Shown: in pieces, positions 17,269 through 26,055 of the stretch
How the letters are laid out: each line of letters starts with the position of its first letter
Position numbering within the stretch: the first letter of the stretch is position 1
Assembly (NCBI RefSeq): GCF_025263485.1
Contig: NZ_CP079863.1
Location: forward strand, 3,658,001 to 3,722,000
Source of the DNA: Mycobacterium sp. SMC-2
GTDB lineage: Bacteria; Actinomycetota; Actinomycetes; Mycobacteriales; Mycobacteriaceae
Direction of reading: 5' to 3'
DNA length: 64,000 bases
The notes under the pieces: generated by a model
Databases searched by the model: none
Told to the model about the DNA's origin: nothing
The model's input: the letters and a program-made list of their open reading frames with translations, nothing else
Made by a program: the position numbers and the translations under genes

Positions 17269-17715
17269 CTACCCGCCGCCCTTCTTCAACTCCAATACCC
17301 GTTTGCGCAGCCCCTTGGTGGCCGTGTCCATCAGGCTCTTGGCCCCCCGCTTGATCAAGAACCCCGGGACCGGCATCAATAGGTCGACGGTGAGCTCGAA
17401 GCGCACCCGGGTGGAGGCTCCGTCAGGCATCAGCGTGTAGCGACCATCCTGCGCGCGTTGCTGATTGGCCCTGACCAAAGTCCAGCCCACGCCGTCGTCG
17501 TGGACGGTGTACGCCAACTCCTGCTCGTCGCTGACACCGACGAGTTTGACCACTTGCCTCGATCTAATGGGGTGGCCCTGGTCGTCGCGCTCGAGAACCT
17601 CCACCTCTTGATGAACCGACGACCAGTCGGTCAGCGATTCGAGGTCGAACAACACATCCAGGATCTCATCGGGTGTCGCTTCGATGACGACCTCGCGGGA
17701 TTCGGTGACAGCCAT
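17269..17715 (-). CDS. SRPBCC/polyketide-cyclase-like protein
   Basis: A 148-residue helix-grip protein. It starts MAVTESREVVIEATPDEILDVLFDLESLTDWSSVHQEVEVLERD, the classic cyclase/dehydrase N-terminus, and ends with a long amphipathic helix (LMDTATKGLRKRVLELKKG). It binds a hydrophobic ligand in the family; no catalytic motif can be assigned. The start at 17715 gives the usual family length and an immediate first strand. It lies 35 bp after fadB5 and 63 bp before lppC, all on the minus strand. Confidence 0.8.
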   Translation of the reverse strand: MAVTESREVVIEATPDEILDVLFDLESLTDWSSVHQEVEVLERDDQGHPIRSRQVVKLVGVSDEQELAYTVHDDGVGWTLVRANQQRAQDGRYTLMPDGASTRVRFELTVDLLMPVPGFLIKRGAKSLMDTATKGLRKRVLELKKGGG

Positions 17716-17750
17716 GGAGGATAGATAGCCGCTGCGACGCCGCCGGAAAC

Positions 17751-18755
17751 TCACGGCACCAAGATCACCTTGCCCACGTTCTCCCGAGCCGCCAGGATGC
17801 GGTGCGCCTCCGGCGCCTCGTCGAACGGCACCGCGGCGTGGACGACGGGAGCGATCGTCCCGTCTTCGAGCGCCTTGGTCAGCGGAGCGATCCAGGGCTC
17901 CAGCGTGCCGCGATCGTCCCACAGCCGCAGCATGTTGAGACCGATCACGGCCTTGGACTCCGAAAGTTGGTCGATCAGATTGAACCCGCGCAGCATCGCC
18001 AGCGCGTGCGGCACCGCCGCCCGCAGCGAGCGTTTCTCGCCGTGCTGCAAGTTCGAAATCCCGTATCCCACAAGCCTTCCGCCGGGCCGCAAGAGCGCGT
18101 AGGACCGCCGCAGCGACGTGCCGCCCAGCGCGTCGAGCACCACGTCGTACGGCTCCAGGCCCCGCCACCAGCCGTCGCGGCGATAGTCGATCGCCCGGTC
18201 CACGCCGAGTTCGGTGAGCTTTTGATGCTTCGCGGGCGAGGCGGTGCCATGCACCTCGGCTCCGGCGGCCTTCGCGAACTGGACGGCCGCGATGCCGACC
18301 CCGCCGGCCGCTGCGTGCACCAGCACCCGCTCGCCGGCGCGCAGCGACCCGTAACCGTGCAGCGCGGCCCACGCGGTCGCATAGTTCACCGGCACTGCGG
18401 CGCCCTGTTCGAAGCTCATCGCGCTCGGCAGCGGCACGCAGTCGCTCGCCGCCACGTTGACGAGCTCGGCGTAGCCGCCGAACCGGGTACCCGCCAGCAC
18501 CCGCTCGCCGACGCGGCCGGGATCGACACCGTCACCGACCGCCTCGACGATCCCGGCGACCTCGTAGCCGACGACCGCCGGGAGTTTCGGCGCATCGGGG
18601 TACATGCCCACGCGGGCGAGGTGGTCGGCGAAATTCACTCCCGCCGCGTGCACCGCAACCCGCAACTGCCGCGGCCCCGGCGGCGGCGGGTCGGGCCGCT
18701 GCTGGACCCGCAGCACCGACGGATCGCCGCGCTTGGTGATGACGACTGCCCGCAT
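17751..18755 (-). CDS. fadB5: Medium-chain dehydrogenase/quinone oxidoreductase
   Basis: A 334-residue MDR-superfamily oxidoreductase without zinc ligands, so of the quinone-oxidoreductase type. The N-terminal GroES-like domain runs to about residue 120 (GVNFADHLARVGMYPDAPKLPAVVGYEVAGIV). The cofactor domain holds VLVHAAAGGVGIAAVQFAKAAGAEVHGTAS (AAxxGVG NADPH motif). It ends RENVGKVILVP. Length and place match Rv1912c (334 residues), named fadB5 in M. tuberculosis, a name that overstates its link to beta-oxidation. AAGGAGG lies seven bases before ATG 18755. Confidence 0.9.
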   Translation of the reverse strand: MRAVVITKRGDPSVLRVQQRPDPPPPGPRQLRVAVHAAGVNFADHLARVGMYPDAPKLPAVVGYEVAGIVEAVGDGVDPGRVGERVLAGTRFGGYAELVNVAASDCVPLPSAMSFEQGAAVPVNYATAWAALHGYGSLRAGERVLVHAAAGGVGIAAVQFAKAAGAEVHGTASPAKHQKLTELGVDRAIDYRRDGWWRGLEPYDVVLDALGGTSLRRSYALLRPGGRLVGYGISNLQHGEKRSLRAAVPHALAMLRGFNLIDQLSESKAVIGLNMLRLWDDRGTLEPWIAPLTKALEDGTIAPVVHAAVPFDEAPEAHRILAARENVGKVILVP

Positions 18756-18886
18756 ACCGGATTCCTCCTTGCCGCTCAGGCCTGCGTGATGGTGTCGGCA
18801 AGGCGGGGGAGGACGACACCCCGGCCGGGCCTCGTGCGGTGGAAGGCCTCGACCATCCCTGTGTTTCTATGTCGGCCGATTCCGAC

Positions 18887-18906
18887 GTGTCAACTATTTC
18901 TGACAC
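18887..18906. promoter_or_regulatory. Inverted repeat in the fadB5/MBL divergent region
   Basis: GTGTCA (18887-18892) and TGACAC (18901-18906) form a perfect 6-bp dyad with an 8-bp AT-rich spacer, ACTATTTC. It lies about 38 bp upstream of the metallo-hydrolase start. A repressor site or a promoter element is possible. No regulator gene is adjacent. Confidence 0.35.
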
Positions 18907-18943
18907 ACGAGAACGCCGCCGTCCCCCGCGCCGGGCGGCTACC

Positions 18944-19669
18944 GTGCTATGTGTGCATTTCGCCTGGGAACGGTTGAGCAGCAATGCGCATCGCTGCCGG
19001 CTGCCGTTCTGCGATGTCACCATCGGACTGGTGTGGGGCCGCACCGGGGCATTGCTGGTCGACACCGGCACCACCCTCGCCGAGGCCGCCGCGATCGACG
19101 CCGACGTGCGGCTGATCGCCGGCCGCCCAGTCAGCCATATCGTCCTGACGCACAAGCATTTTGACCACGTGCTGGGCTCCGCGCTGTTTACGGACGCGGA
19201 AGTCTATTGCGCGCCCGAGGTGGTCGAATACCTGTCGTCGGGTACCGACCGGATGCGCGAGCACGCGTTGCAATACGGCGCCGACGCCGCAGAGCTGGAC
19301 CGCGCGATCGCGGCGTTGCGGCCCCCGCGGCACGGGCTCTACGACGCCGCCATCGACCTCGGCGACCGCACCGTGACGATCACCCACCTTGGCCGCGGCC
19401 ACACCACTTCGGACTTGGTGGTGATCGCTCCCGGGGAAGGCGACGACCCGGTCGTCGTGTTCACCGGTGACCTTGTCGAGGAGTCCGCCGATCCCTTCAT
19501 CGACGCCGACTCGGATCTCGTGGCCTGGCCGGCCACCCTCGATCGGCTGCTCGCGGTCGGCGGGAACGACACCATCTACGTGCCCGGCCACGGCAGAGTC
19601 GTCGACGCGGAATTCGTCCGCCGCCAGCGGGACTGGTTGGCCCGCCGCGCGGGCGTCGGCCTCGGCTAA
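18944..19669 (+). CDS. Metallo-beta-lactamase-fold hydrolase (Rv1913 type)
   Basis: A 241-residue MBL-fold protein. The metal motif H-x-H-x-D-H is seen in THKHFDHV (His70, His72, Asp74, His75), then THLGRGHTTSDLVV (third His), VFTGDLVEESADPF (bridging Asp) and VPGHGRVV (last His). All zinc ligands are present. The core begins FAWERLSSNAHRCRLPFCDVTIGLVWGR. The start is uncertain: GTG 18944 is listed, GTG 18953 fits the core equally well, and an ATG at 18839 would add a basic, unsupported leader. It is divergent from fadB5. Thioester or lactone hydrolysis is possible, but the substrate is not known. Confidence 0.82.
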   Translation: MLCVHFAWERLSSNAHRCRLPFCDVTIGLVWGRTGALLVDTGTTLAEAAAIDADVRLIAGRPVSHIVLTHKHFDHVLGSALFTDAEVYCAPEVVEYLSSGTDRMREHALQYGADAAELDRAIAALRPPRHGLYDAAIDLGDRTVTITHLGRGHTTSDLVVIAPGEGDDPVVVFTGDLVEESADPFIDADSDLVAWPATLDRLLAVGGNDTIYVPGHGRVVDAEFVRRQRDWLARRAGVGLG

Positions 19670-20040
19670 ACGTGCGGGCCGGTGCAGGCGGCAATGAGGG
19701 CGTCCGGGTCGATGACGCTGACGGATAACGAGCGCAGCGATATCGGTCGGGTGACCGCTTTCGCGTCCACCGGTGGTTCAATGGTCAACGCCACCAGGCC
19801 CTTACCCGACCCATTGACGAGCCAGCGCCCGCTCGAGTAGTGCACGCCCAGGGGGAAGACTCGGTCGTCTGCCCTTTCGGCACGGGTGATCGACGCCAAG
19901 GGAATGTGAGCTTCGAATGCCCAGCCCATCTTCACGTGTAAGGTCTCGGCGTCCACCCTGAGCTCGCTGCGTTTCGGTCCGAGTCCGACACCAATCGCAA
20001 GGGGGAGGTACCACTGGTCATAGCGCAATTCCGTCTGCAC
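19666..20040 (-). CDS. Conserved hypothetical protein, Rv1914c type
   Basis: A 124-residue soluble protein starting VQTELRYDQWYLPLAIGVGLGPKRSELRVDAETLHVKMGWAFEAHIPLASI. It is beta-rich in appearance, with the pattern of a mycobacterial DUF that resembles a PH-like domain (GWAFEAHIPLASITRAERA, then VNGSGKGLVALTIEPPV). No catalytic residues are evident. It corresponds by position to Rv1914c (135 residues). GTG 20040 starts at the conserved region. It converges on the MBL gene (4-bp overlap) and is divergent from aceA. Confidence 0.7.
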   Translation of the reverse strand: MQTELRYDQWYLPLAIGVGLGPKRSELRVDAETLHVKMGWAFEAHIPLASITRAERADDRVFPLGVHYSSGRWLVNGSGKGLVALTIEPPVDAKAVTRPISLRSLSVSVIDPDALIAACTGPHV

Positions 20041-20354
20041 GGCACTGACGGTACCTCGGGTTTGCTGGGTTCGCTGGTTTTCCGCATTTCGGCCTCGGCC
20101 GGCGGGCGTGGCGTGCGGCGGTTGATCTTGAAAGATGTTGCGCGGCGAAAATTTTGCGCCGCAATCAAATCTTCCGCGCCCGCGGTGGCCCTGCCCGCGA
20201 TGCAAGAGGTCTAGTGTGCCAGGGATAGATGCGGGCCGGGGTAGGGCATGTGACAACAGTTTTGGCACGGGCCTTTCGACCCCTGATTGAACGGTCATCC
20301 CCAGGGATAGACTCACGTTCAAGGGAATCGACGCCGACGAGGGAGCGTAAGGCC
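20041..20354. other. Divergent promoter region, Rv1914c-type gene and aceA
   Basis: The 314-bp gap holds no supported gene. A possible SigA-like promoter for aceA is TTGAAC at 20287-20292 with TAGACT at 20308-20313; the 15-bp spacer is short. The sequence GAGGGAGCG about 10 bases before the aceA ATG is its likely ribosome site. Confidence 0.4.
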
Positions 20355-22643
20355 ATGGCGATCATTGACTCGGACACTGAAGTCCGGACCTCATACGAAG
20401 ACGACATCGCCGCCACGCAGCGATACATGGACGGCCCGCGCTTCGCCGGCATCACCCGCCTGTACACGGCCCGCCAGGTGGTGGAGCAACGCGGCACCAT
20501 CCCCGCCGACTACATCGTGGCGCGCGAAGCGGCGGCCGCCTTCTACGACCGGCTACGGGAGCTGTTCGCCGCCAAGAAGAGCATCACCACATTCGGGCCG
20601 TACTCGCCCGGCCAGGCGGTAGCCATGAAGCGGATGGGCATCGAGGGCATCTACCTCGGCGGCTGGGCAACCTCGGCCAAGGGCTCGACCACCGAAGACC
20701 CCGGACCCGACCTCGCCAGCTACCCCCTGAGCCAGGTGCCCGACGACGCCGCGGTACTGGTCCGCGCCCTGCTCACCGCCGACCGCAACCAGCACTACCA
20801 GCGCCTGAACATGAGCGAGGCGCAGCGAGCCAGCACACCCGTCTATGACTACCGCCCGTTCATCATCGCCGATGCGGACACCGGCCACGGCGGTGACCCG
20901 CACGTGCGCAACCTCGTCCGCCGCTTCGTCGAGGTCGGCGTCGCCGGCTACCACATCGAGGACCAGCGCCCGGGCACCAAGAAGTGCGGCCACCAGGGCG
21001 GCAAGGTCTTGGTGCCCTCCGACGAACAGATCAAGCGACTCAACGCCGCTCGCTTCCAGCTCGACATCATGCGGGTTCCCGGCATCATCGTCGCCCGCAC
21101 CGATGCCGAGGCCGCCAACCTGATCGACAGCCGCGCCGACGAGCGTGACCAGCCGTTCCTCCTCGGCGCCACCAACCTCAACATCCCTTCCTATAAGTCC
21201 TGTTTCCTGGCGATGGTCCGACGCTTCTACGAGCTGGGGGTCAAGGAACTCAACGGCCACCTGCTCTACGCTCTCCCCGACTCCGAGTACGCCGCCGCCG
21301 CCGCCTGGCTCGAGCGTCAGGGCATCCAGGGCCTGATCTCCGACGCCGTGAACGCCCGGCGCGAGGACGGGCAAGGCTCGATCGACGACCTGTTCGACCA
21401 GGTGGAGTCGCGGTTCGTCGCCGCCTGGGAGGACGACGCCGGGTTGATGACCTACGGCGAGGCCGTCGCGGAGGTGCTCGAGTTCGGCGAAAGGGAGGAC
21501 GAGCCCGTCGACATGAGCCCCGAGGAGTGGCGCCGGTTCTCCGAGTCCGCATCGCTCTACGCCGCGCGGGAGAAGGCCAAAGAACTCGGCGCCGACCCGC
21601 CGTGGGACTGCGAGCTGGCGAAGACGCCGGAGGGCTATTACCAGATCCGCGGCGGGATTCCGTATGCGATCGCCAAGTCGCTGGCGGCGGCTCCTTTCGC
21701 CGACATCCTGTGGATGGAGACCAAGACCGCCGACTTGGCCGACGCCCGGCAGTTCGCCGACGCGATCCACGCCAAGTTCCCCGACCAGATGCTGGCCTAC
21801 AACCTGTCGCCGTCGTTCAACTGGGACACCACCGGGATGACCGACGAGGAGATGAAGCGCTTCCCCGAGGAGCTCGGCAAGATGGGCTTCGTCTTCAACT
21901 TCATCACCTACGGCGGTCACCAGATCGACGGTGTCGCGGCCGAGGAGTTCGCCACCTCGCTCAGACAGGACGGCATGCTGGCGCTGGCTCGCCTGCAGCG
22001 CAAGATGCGCCTGGTCGAATCGCCGTACCGCACGCCGCAGACGCTGGTGGGCGGCCCCCGCAGCGACGCGGCGCTGCAGGCGTCCTCCGGACGCACGGCG
22101 ACCACCAAGGCGATGGGCAAGGGTTCGACGCAGCATCAGCATCTGGTCCAGACCGAGGTGCCGAAGAAGCTGCTCGAGGAGTGGCTGACGCTGTGGAGCG
22201 AGCACTACCAGCTCGGCGAGACGTTGCGGGTGCAGCTGCGGCCGAGGCGCGCCGGGTCGGATGTGCTGGTGCTGGGCATCTACGGCAACGGGGACGAGCA
22301 ACTCGCCAACGTCGTCTTCGATCCCATCAAGGATCGGCACGGCCGCAGCATCCTCACGGTGCGCGATCAGAACACCTTCGCCGAGAAGTTGCGGCAGAAG
22401 CGGCTAATGACGCTGATCCACCTGTGGCTCGTGCACCGCTTCAAGGCGGACGCGGTGTACTACGTCACGCCGACGGAGGACAACCTGTACCAAACCTCGA
22501 AGATGAAGTCGCATGGCATCTTCAGCGAGGTCAACCAGGAGGTCGGCGAGATCATCGTCGCCGAGGTCAACCGCCCGCGCATCGAGGAGTTGCTGAAGCC
22601 CGACCGCGTGGCGCTGCGGAAGCTGATCACCAAGGAAGACTAG
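20355..22643 (+). CDS. aceA: Isocitrate lyase 2, long form, uninterrupted
   Basis: A 762-residue isocitrate lyase of the long ICL2 class, which cleaves isocitrate to succinate and glyoxylate (glyoxylate shunt, growth on fatty acids; also methylisocitrate cleavage in mycobacteria). The catalytic signature KKCGH is at residues 209-213 with Cys211. Upstream [21 protein letters not shown] binds Mg and substrate. The C-terminal 150 residues (from about 610) form the extra domain reported in ICL2 to sense acyl-CoA. In M. tuberculosis H37Rv the gene is split into aceAa (Rv1915) and aceAb (Rv1916); here it is one frame. ATG 20355 follows GAGGGAGCG. No partner glyoxylate gene is adjacent. Confidence 0.96.
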   Translation: MAIIDSDTEVRTSYEDDIAATQRYMDGPRFAGITRLYTARQVVEQRGTIPADYIVAREAAAAFYDRLRELFAAKKSITTFGPYSPGQAVAMKRMGIEGIYLGGWATSAKGSTTEDPGPDLASYPLSQVPDDAAVLVRALLTADRNQHYQRLNMSEAQRASTPVYDYRPFIIADADTGHGGDPHVRNLVRRFVEVGVAGYHIEDQRPGTKKCGHQGGKVLVPSDEQIKRLNAARFQLDIMRVPGIIVARTDAEAANLIDSRADERDQPFLLGATNLNIPSYKSCFLAMVRRFYELGVKELNGHLLYALPDSEYAAAAAWLERQGIQGLISDAVNARREDGQGSIDDLFDQVESRFVAAWEDDAGLMTYGEAVAEVLEFGEREDEPVDMSPEEWRRFSESASLYAAREKAKELGADPPWDCELAKTPEGYYQIRGGIPYAIAKSLAAAPFADILWMETKTADLADARQFADAIHAKFPDQMLAYNLSPSFNWDTTGMTDEEMKRFPEELGKMGFVFNFITYGGHQIDGVAAEEFATSLRQDGMLALARLQRKMRLVESPYRTPQTLVGGPRSDAALQASSGRTATTKAMGKGSTQHQHLVQTEVPKKLLEEWLTLWSEHYQLGETLRVQLRPRRAGSDVLVLGIYGNGDEQLANVVFDPIKDRHGRSILTVRDQNTFAEKLRQKRLMTLIHLWLVHRFKADAVYYVTPTEDNLYQTSKMKSHGIFSEVNQEVGEIIVAEVNRPRIEELLKPDRVALRKLITKED

Positions 22644-23069
22644 GGACTCGGCCCGCTAGCGCCCGTTCGCTGCGGGGACAACGGATCCGACGGTTAGCAC
22701 TTCGGGTTCGAGGCCGTCACGCGCGCTCGGACTATCCAATTTACGAATAAGAAAATTTACTATTGGCGGATAAGTAAATTCCCGGATAGCAACAGTTGTC
22801 CGGGGATACGATTTGAAACGCCGATGGCCCATTAGCCCGAGATGGGCCATCGGCTCTAACGCCCTCGGCTCTTGGCCTACAGCCGACACCGGTCGCCGCG
22901 CGTGTGCGGTCTCGACTGCCAGTCGAACCGTTTTCCCGATGGCTCATCCCAGTGATGGGCCATCCGCGTCTCGTCGGGCGAACTCCCCGAAACCCGTTTG
23001 CGCGCCTGCGTGCCGGGGTAAGGAGAAATGGACCAGTTGCCGTGGTGCAAGTGGGGATTGGGGGCTTCG
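22644..23069. other. Intergenic region with an AT-rich patch and two related inverted repeats
   Basis: No gene is supported in this 426-bp gap. An AT-rich patch (22731-22795) carries AATTTAC at 22738-22744 and again at 22754-22760, with the inverted copy GTAAATT at 22774-22780. Downstream, CCGATGGCCCAT (22821-22832) and ATGGGCCATCGG (22842-22853) form a perfect 12-bp dyad. A related dyad, GATGGCTCAT and ATGGGCCATC, lies at 22938-22964 with one mismatch. These could be operators for the lipoprotein gene or a terminator for aceA. Confidence 0.6.
22821..22964. repeat. Pair of related inverted repeats, GATGGCCCAT type
   Basis: The first dyad has 12-bp perfect arms and a 9-bp loop (22821-22853). 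The second (22938-22964) has 10-bp arms, one mismatch and a 7-bp loop. Both share the right arm ATGGGCCATC. The copies are about 110 bp apart, and the second ends about 105 bp before the lipoprotein start. Neither has a T-tract. Confidence 0.7.
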
Positions 23070-23474
23070 ATGAGATCTACAGCCAGGACCTCCGTCGCGC
23101 TCTTCGGCGGTGCGGCCATGCTCGTGCTCGCGGTCGGGTGCGGCGGCGGGGGCAACAAGGGACCGAGCAGCACCACGACACCGACGACCGCGCCCTCGTC
23201 TTCGTCCAGCGTGGCTCCGTCCACACCCGAGGGCGGCGGTGGCGCCCCCGGCGGCCCCACGGGCAGCGGCGGGCCCGGCGGCGGTGGCGGCGGGGTCCCC
23301 GGTGGCCCGACCGGCGGCGGCGGGCCCGGCGGCGGTGGCGGCGGGGTCCCCGGTGGCCCGACCGGCGGCGGCGGACCTGGCGGCGGTGGCGGCAGCATCC
23401 CCGGCGTCGGGGGCGGCGGCGGCGGCCCGGGTGGCGGCGGCGGTTGCATCGGCAATGTCTGCGGCGGCTCCTGA
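23070..23474 (+). CDS. Glycine/proline-repeat lipoprotein
   Basis: A 134-residue exported lipoprotein of low complexity. The signal peptide MRSTARTSVALFGGAAMLVLAVGC ends in a lipobox with Cys24. A Ser/Thr/Pro linker follows (about 30-52), then Gly/Pro repeats with a 17-residue period built on GGPTGGGGPGG and VP. The tail has two Cys (GGGCIGNVCGGS) that could form a disulfide. An ATG 14 codons upstream is possible, but the signal peptide starts properly at 23070. It is probably a cell-wall-associated surface protein of unknown function. The repeats resemble PE_PGRS-like glycine runs only in composition; there is no PE domain. Confidence 0.72.
   Translation: MRSTARTSVALFGGAAMLVLAVGCGGGGNKGPSSTTTPTTAPSSSSSVAPSTPEGGGGAPGGPTGSGGPGGGGGGVPGGPTGGGGPGGGGGGVPGGPTGGGGPGGGGGSIPGVGGGGGGPGGGGGCIGNVCGGS
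23240..23395 (+). repeat. 51-bp tandem repeat inside the Gly-rich lipoprotein gene
   Basis: About three copies of a 51-bp unit encoding 17 residues, GGPTGGGGPGG followed by GGGGVP. Two copies are nearly identical at DNA level with period 51 (compare 23281 onward with 23332 onward). The outer copies diverge at a few codons. Being in frame, copy-number change would keep the reading frame. Confidence 0.85.
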
Positions 23475-23530
23475 AATCCGTCCGCTGAGCCAGCGGTAAC
23501 ACGCCACGGCAAAAGACTTGCTCCCCTAGT

Positions 23531-23560
23531 CGGCGGGGCCGGGATTACCTGGCCCCGCCG
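23531..23560. terminator. Stem-loop after the Gly-rich lipoprotein gene
   Basis: Perfect 10-bp arms, CGGCGGGGCC (23531-23540) and GGCCCCGCCG (23551-23560), around a 10-base loop, 57 bp after the stop codon. It is strong and GC-rich without a T-run, as is typical for mycobacterial terminators. Confidence 0.7.
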
Positions 23561-23659
23561 GCTGATAACAGACAGCACTGAGCGTTCTAACGTGACTGCC
23601 TAGGCCGAAGACCGCATTCGCGTTATGGTTCTGGCCAACTCGGATGCAAGGGGACTTCG

Positions 23660-24832
23660 ATGGCGAAGCTCAGGTTTGGTTATTTCATCGCGCCGTTCCA
23701 TCGGGCCGGCACGAATCCGACCCTCGCGTTGCAGCGTGACCTCGCATTCATCGAGCACCTTGACGCGCTCGGCTTCGACGAAGTGTGGTTGGGCGAACAC
23801 CACTCGGCCGGCAGCGAGATCATCAGCTCGCCGGAGATCTTCATCGCCGCCGCGGCCGAGCGCGCCAAGCGGATTCGCTTTGGCACCGGGGTCATTTCGC
23901 TCTCGTACCACAACCCGCTGTGGGTCGCCGACCGGCTGATGCTGCTGGATCACCTCACCCATGGCCGGATCATCGGCGGTGTCGGACCGGGATCCCTGCC
24001 CAGCGACTCGTCCATGATCGGACTTACCCCCACTGACACGCGCGAGCTGCTCGAGACGAATCTCGACATCGTGGTCCGGCTGCTGGCAGGGGAGACGGTG
24101 AGCGCCAAGACGGCCACACACCAGCTGTTCGACGCCGAGTTGCAACTCGCCCCCTATTCCGACGGCGGGATCCCGCTGGCGGTTGCCGCGGTCGCGTCGC
24201 CGACGGGTGCCCGGCTGGCCGGCAAGCATGGCATCGGCCTGCTGTCGATCGGGGCGACGTTGACCGTCGAGGGTTTCAACGCGCTCTCCTATCACTGGGG
24301 CATCGTCGAGGAGCGCGCGGCGGCCTTCGGCACGCAGGTCGACCGCAAGAACTGGAGCTTGGTCGGCCTGTTCCACCTCGCCGAGACGGAGAAGCAGGCC
24401 CGGGAAGAGGTCAAGTTCGGCATCGAGCCGTGGTTCCGGTACTTCCAGAAGGTGGCCGCCTTCCCGCAGATGACGATGCCGGGTGAGCAGCTAGACGAGA
24501 TGATCGACGTCATCAACGACAACGGGGCGGGCGTAATCGGCACGCCCGAGCGGGCGCGGGAACAGGTGCAGCGGCTGTGGGATCAGTCCGGCGGGTTTGG
24601 CTGCATGCTGCAGATGGGTCACGAGTGGGCCAACCCGGCCGCCACCAGACGGTCTGCGGAGTTGTTTGCCGCCGAAGTCATGCCGCATTTCCAGGGCCAG
24701 GCGCAGCCGACGCTGGATGCCGCCGCGCGTGCCGGACAGGCCCGGGAAAGCCTCGCGCAATCGCAGTTGGACGCCGTTGAGCACATGACGAAGAAGTATG
24801 AAAGCGAGAAGCGTCCTACCAACCCTGTTTGA
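23660..24832 (+). CDS. Luciferase-like (LLM) flavin-dependent oxidoreductase
   Basis: A 390-residue TIM-barrel monooxygenase of the bacterial-luciferase superfamily. It starts AKLRFGYFIAPFHRAGTNPTLALQRDLAFIEHLDALGFDEVWLGEHHSAGSE (the GEHH motif is typical), continues RFGTGVISLSYHNPLWVADRLMLLDHLTHGRIIGGVGPG, and has a C-terminal GTPERAREQVQRLWDQSGGFGCML. Such enzymes use reduced FMN or F420 to oxidise hydrophobic substrates. AAGGGGA lies six bases before ATG 23660. The gene stands alone. It is related to, but not the same as, the Rv1936-type gene at 45244. Confidence 0.88.
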   Translation: MAKLRFGYFIAPFHRAGTNPTLALQRDLAFIEHLDALGFDEVWLGEHHSAGSEIISSPEIFIAAAAERAKRIRFGTGVISLSYHNPLWVADRLMLLDHLTHGRIIGGVGPGSLPSDSSMIGLTPTDTRELLETNLDIVVRLLAGETVSAKTATHQLFDAELQLAPYSDGGIPLAVAAVASPTGARLAGKHGIGLLSIGATLTVEGFNALSYHWGIVEERAAAFGTQVDRKNWSLVGLFHLAETEKQAREEVKFGIEPWFRYFQKVAAFPQMTMPGEQLDEMIDVINDNGAGVIGTPERAREQVQRLWDQSGGFGCMLQMGHEWANPAATRRSAELFAAEVMPHFQGQAQPTLDAAARAGQARESLAQSQLDAVEHMTKKYESEKRPTNPV

Positions 24833-25061
24833 TTCGACGCGGTCGCGGCGGGCTGGCCGCCGAACTACTCAGCGCCGCAGGCGTTCTCGACGGCCAACAG
24901 AGATCCGACACAGACCACAGGGGCCCACACAGCCACCAGCGCGGACGGTCGGCATTACGGCGGAATTTAAGGGCGAAAGACCCTATTGGTCGGTTCCCTC
25001 ACGAGCGGAACGTTAATGCCCTCGGGCAATTAGTTCAGCACGAGGATAACGGGGTGGAGCC

Positions 25062-25175
25062 ATGTCGCGAGTCACCAAAATCATCGTTGCCCTGATGATC
25101 GCCTGCAGTGCCTTCGGCATTTCGGGGTGCACCTGCGAACAGTCTCCAGGGGGTCTGGTTTGCAGCGTATTCTGA
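25062..25175 (+). CDS. Very small lipoprotein, 37 residues
   Basis: The predicted product starts MSRVTKIIVALMIACSAFGI and continues SGCTCEQSPGGLVCSVF. It has a positively charged N-terminus, a hydrophobic stretch (about 6-19) and a lipobox-like GISGC with Cys23, leaving a 15-residue mature peptide with three Cys. GGGGTGGAGCC directly upstream provides a ribosome site. No family is recognised. The signal-like organisation makes chance unlikely, but expression is unproven. It lies between the LLM gene and the convergent SRPBCC gene. Confidence 0.5.
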   Translation: MSRVTKIIVALMIACSAFGISGCTCEQSPGGLVCSVF

Positions 25176-25371
25176 GCGGTCGCACTCCGGTGCTGCGACC
25201 TCACGTTTGAGCGAGAAGACCGGGAAAGAGCGGTTCCGGGGGACCCGCCCTGTTAACCGTTGCGCTCATGGTGACCAACAAGCACCGGGGCGACCTTAGC
25301 TTCAAATAGCGGCGCCCAAAGGCCGACCACTGTGTGAGAACGCTACGCACACAGCGCAATTGGCAATGCCT

Positions 25372-25839
25372 CTATTGTGCGCCGCCGGATTCGCGTTCGG
25401 CCGCCTTCACCAGGCGGCCCGCGAAGAACCGGACAGTTCCCGCCATCGCCGACCGCATCATCGGACCCGTCCCGGTGACTTTCTCGGTGAACAAGCCGGT
25501 CCAGCGGATGTCGGTGCCGCCTGACGGGTTCGGTGTAAGGACCACCTCGCCGACGTAGTCCTTGATCGGATTCGACGGCGCGATGAGTTTGTAGACGTGC
25601 CGGCGGTCTTGCTCGTACTCGACGGTTTCCTCCTGCACGAGCACCGGCCACATCCCGAGCTTGCGGACCGCCCCGATCCCGCCCGGCGCAGGATCACCCT
25701 GTCGCGTCCAGCTCGAGTGAACGACGATGGGCTTGGCCCACTTCGACCAGTTCGCGCCGTCGGTCACGAGGCGGAACAGCGTCGCGGCGGGCGCGCTGCT
25801 GGTACGGGCGACCTCGAACGAAAACGTCCTGCCTGACAT
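25372..25839 (-). CDS. SRPBCC-family protein, Rv1919c type
   Basis: A 155-residue START-like protein. It starts SGRTFSFEVARTSSAPAATLFRLVTDGANWSKWAKPIV and continues VHSSWTRQGDPAPGGIGAVRKLGMWPVLVQEETVEYEQDRRHVYKLIAPSNPIKDYVGEV, the helix-grip pattern with the SAPAATLF(R/D)LV opening. It matches Rv1919c in length (154) and position. AAGGGAG lies before the ATG at 25839. It likely binds a lipid or polyketide; no catalytic assignment can be made. In H37Rv the PPE34 and PPE35 genes stand between aceA and Rv1919c; they are absent here. Confidence 0.8.
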   Translation of the reverse strand: MSGRTFSFEVARTSSAPAATLFRLVTDGANWSKWAKPIVVHSSWTRQGDPAPGGIGAVRKLGMWPVLVQEETVEYEQDRRHVYKLIAPSNPIKDYVGEVVLTPNPSGGTDIRWTGLFTEKVTGTGPMMRSAMAGTVRFFAGRLVKAAERESGGAQ

Positions 25840-26055
25840 GACCAACTCCCTTGGGCAATCCTCACGACCCTGCCGGTCGCTCGCGCGTACGCTACCGCTC
25901 ACGACGCGCCGCGTCGGAGTGGGGCCTTGGGCGCCGCGACGCACGGGGGGCTGACTGCGGATTGGATTCCCAGTCAACGTCCTTCGCGCGCCGCGTGCCG
26001 ATGATCACGTTCCCGGCACCGCGGGTTGCCGCATCGCCGTGCCTACAGTGGGTCC

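Noticed and set aside
20553..22340. Long minus-strand frame of 595 codons opposite aceA
   Set aside because: It is the GC-rich antisense of a certain gene, with His/Gly/Arg-rich composition, no recognisable domain and no ribosome site. The same reasoning excludes the 603-codon frame at 27551-29362 and the 519-codon frame at 15668-17227.
23070..23474. PE_PGRS-like gene
   Set aside because: The protein has glycine repeats but no PE domain. It begins with a lipoprotein signal peptide.
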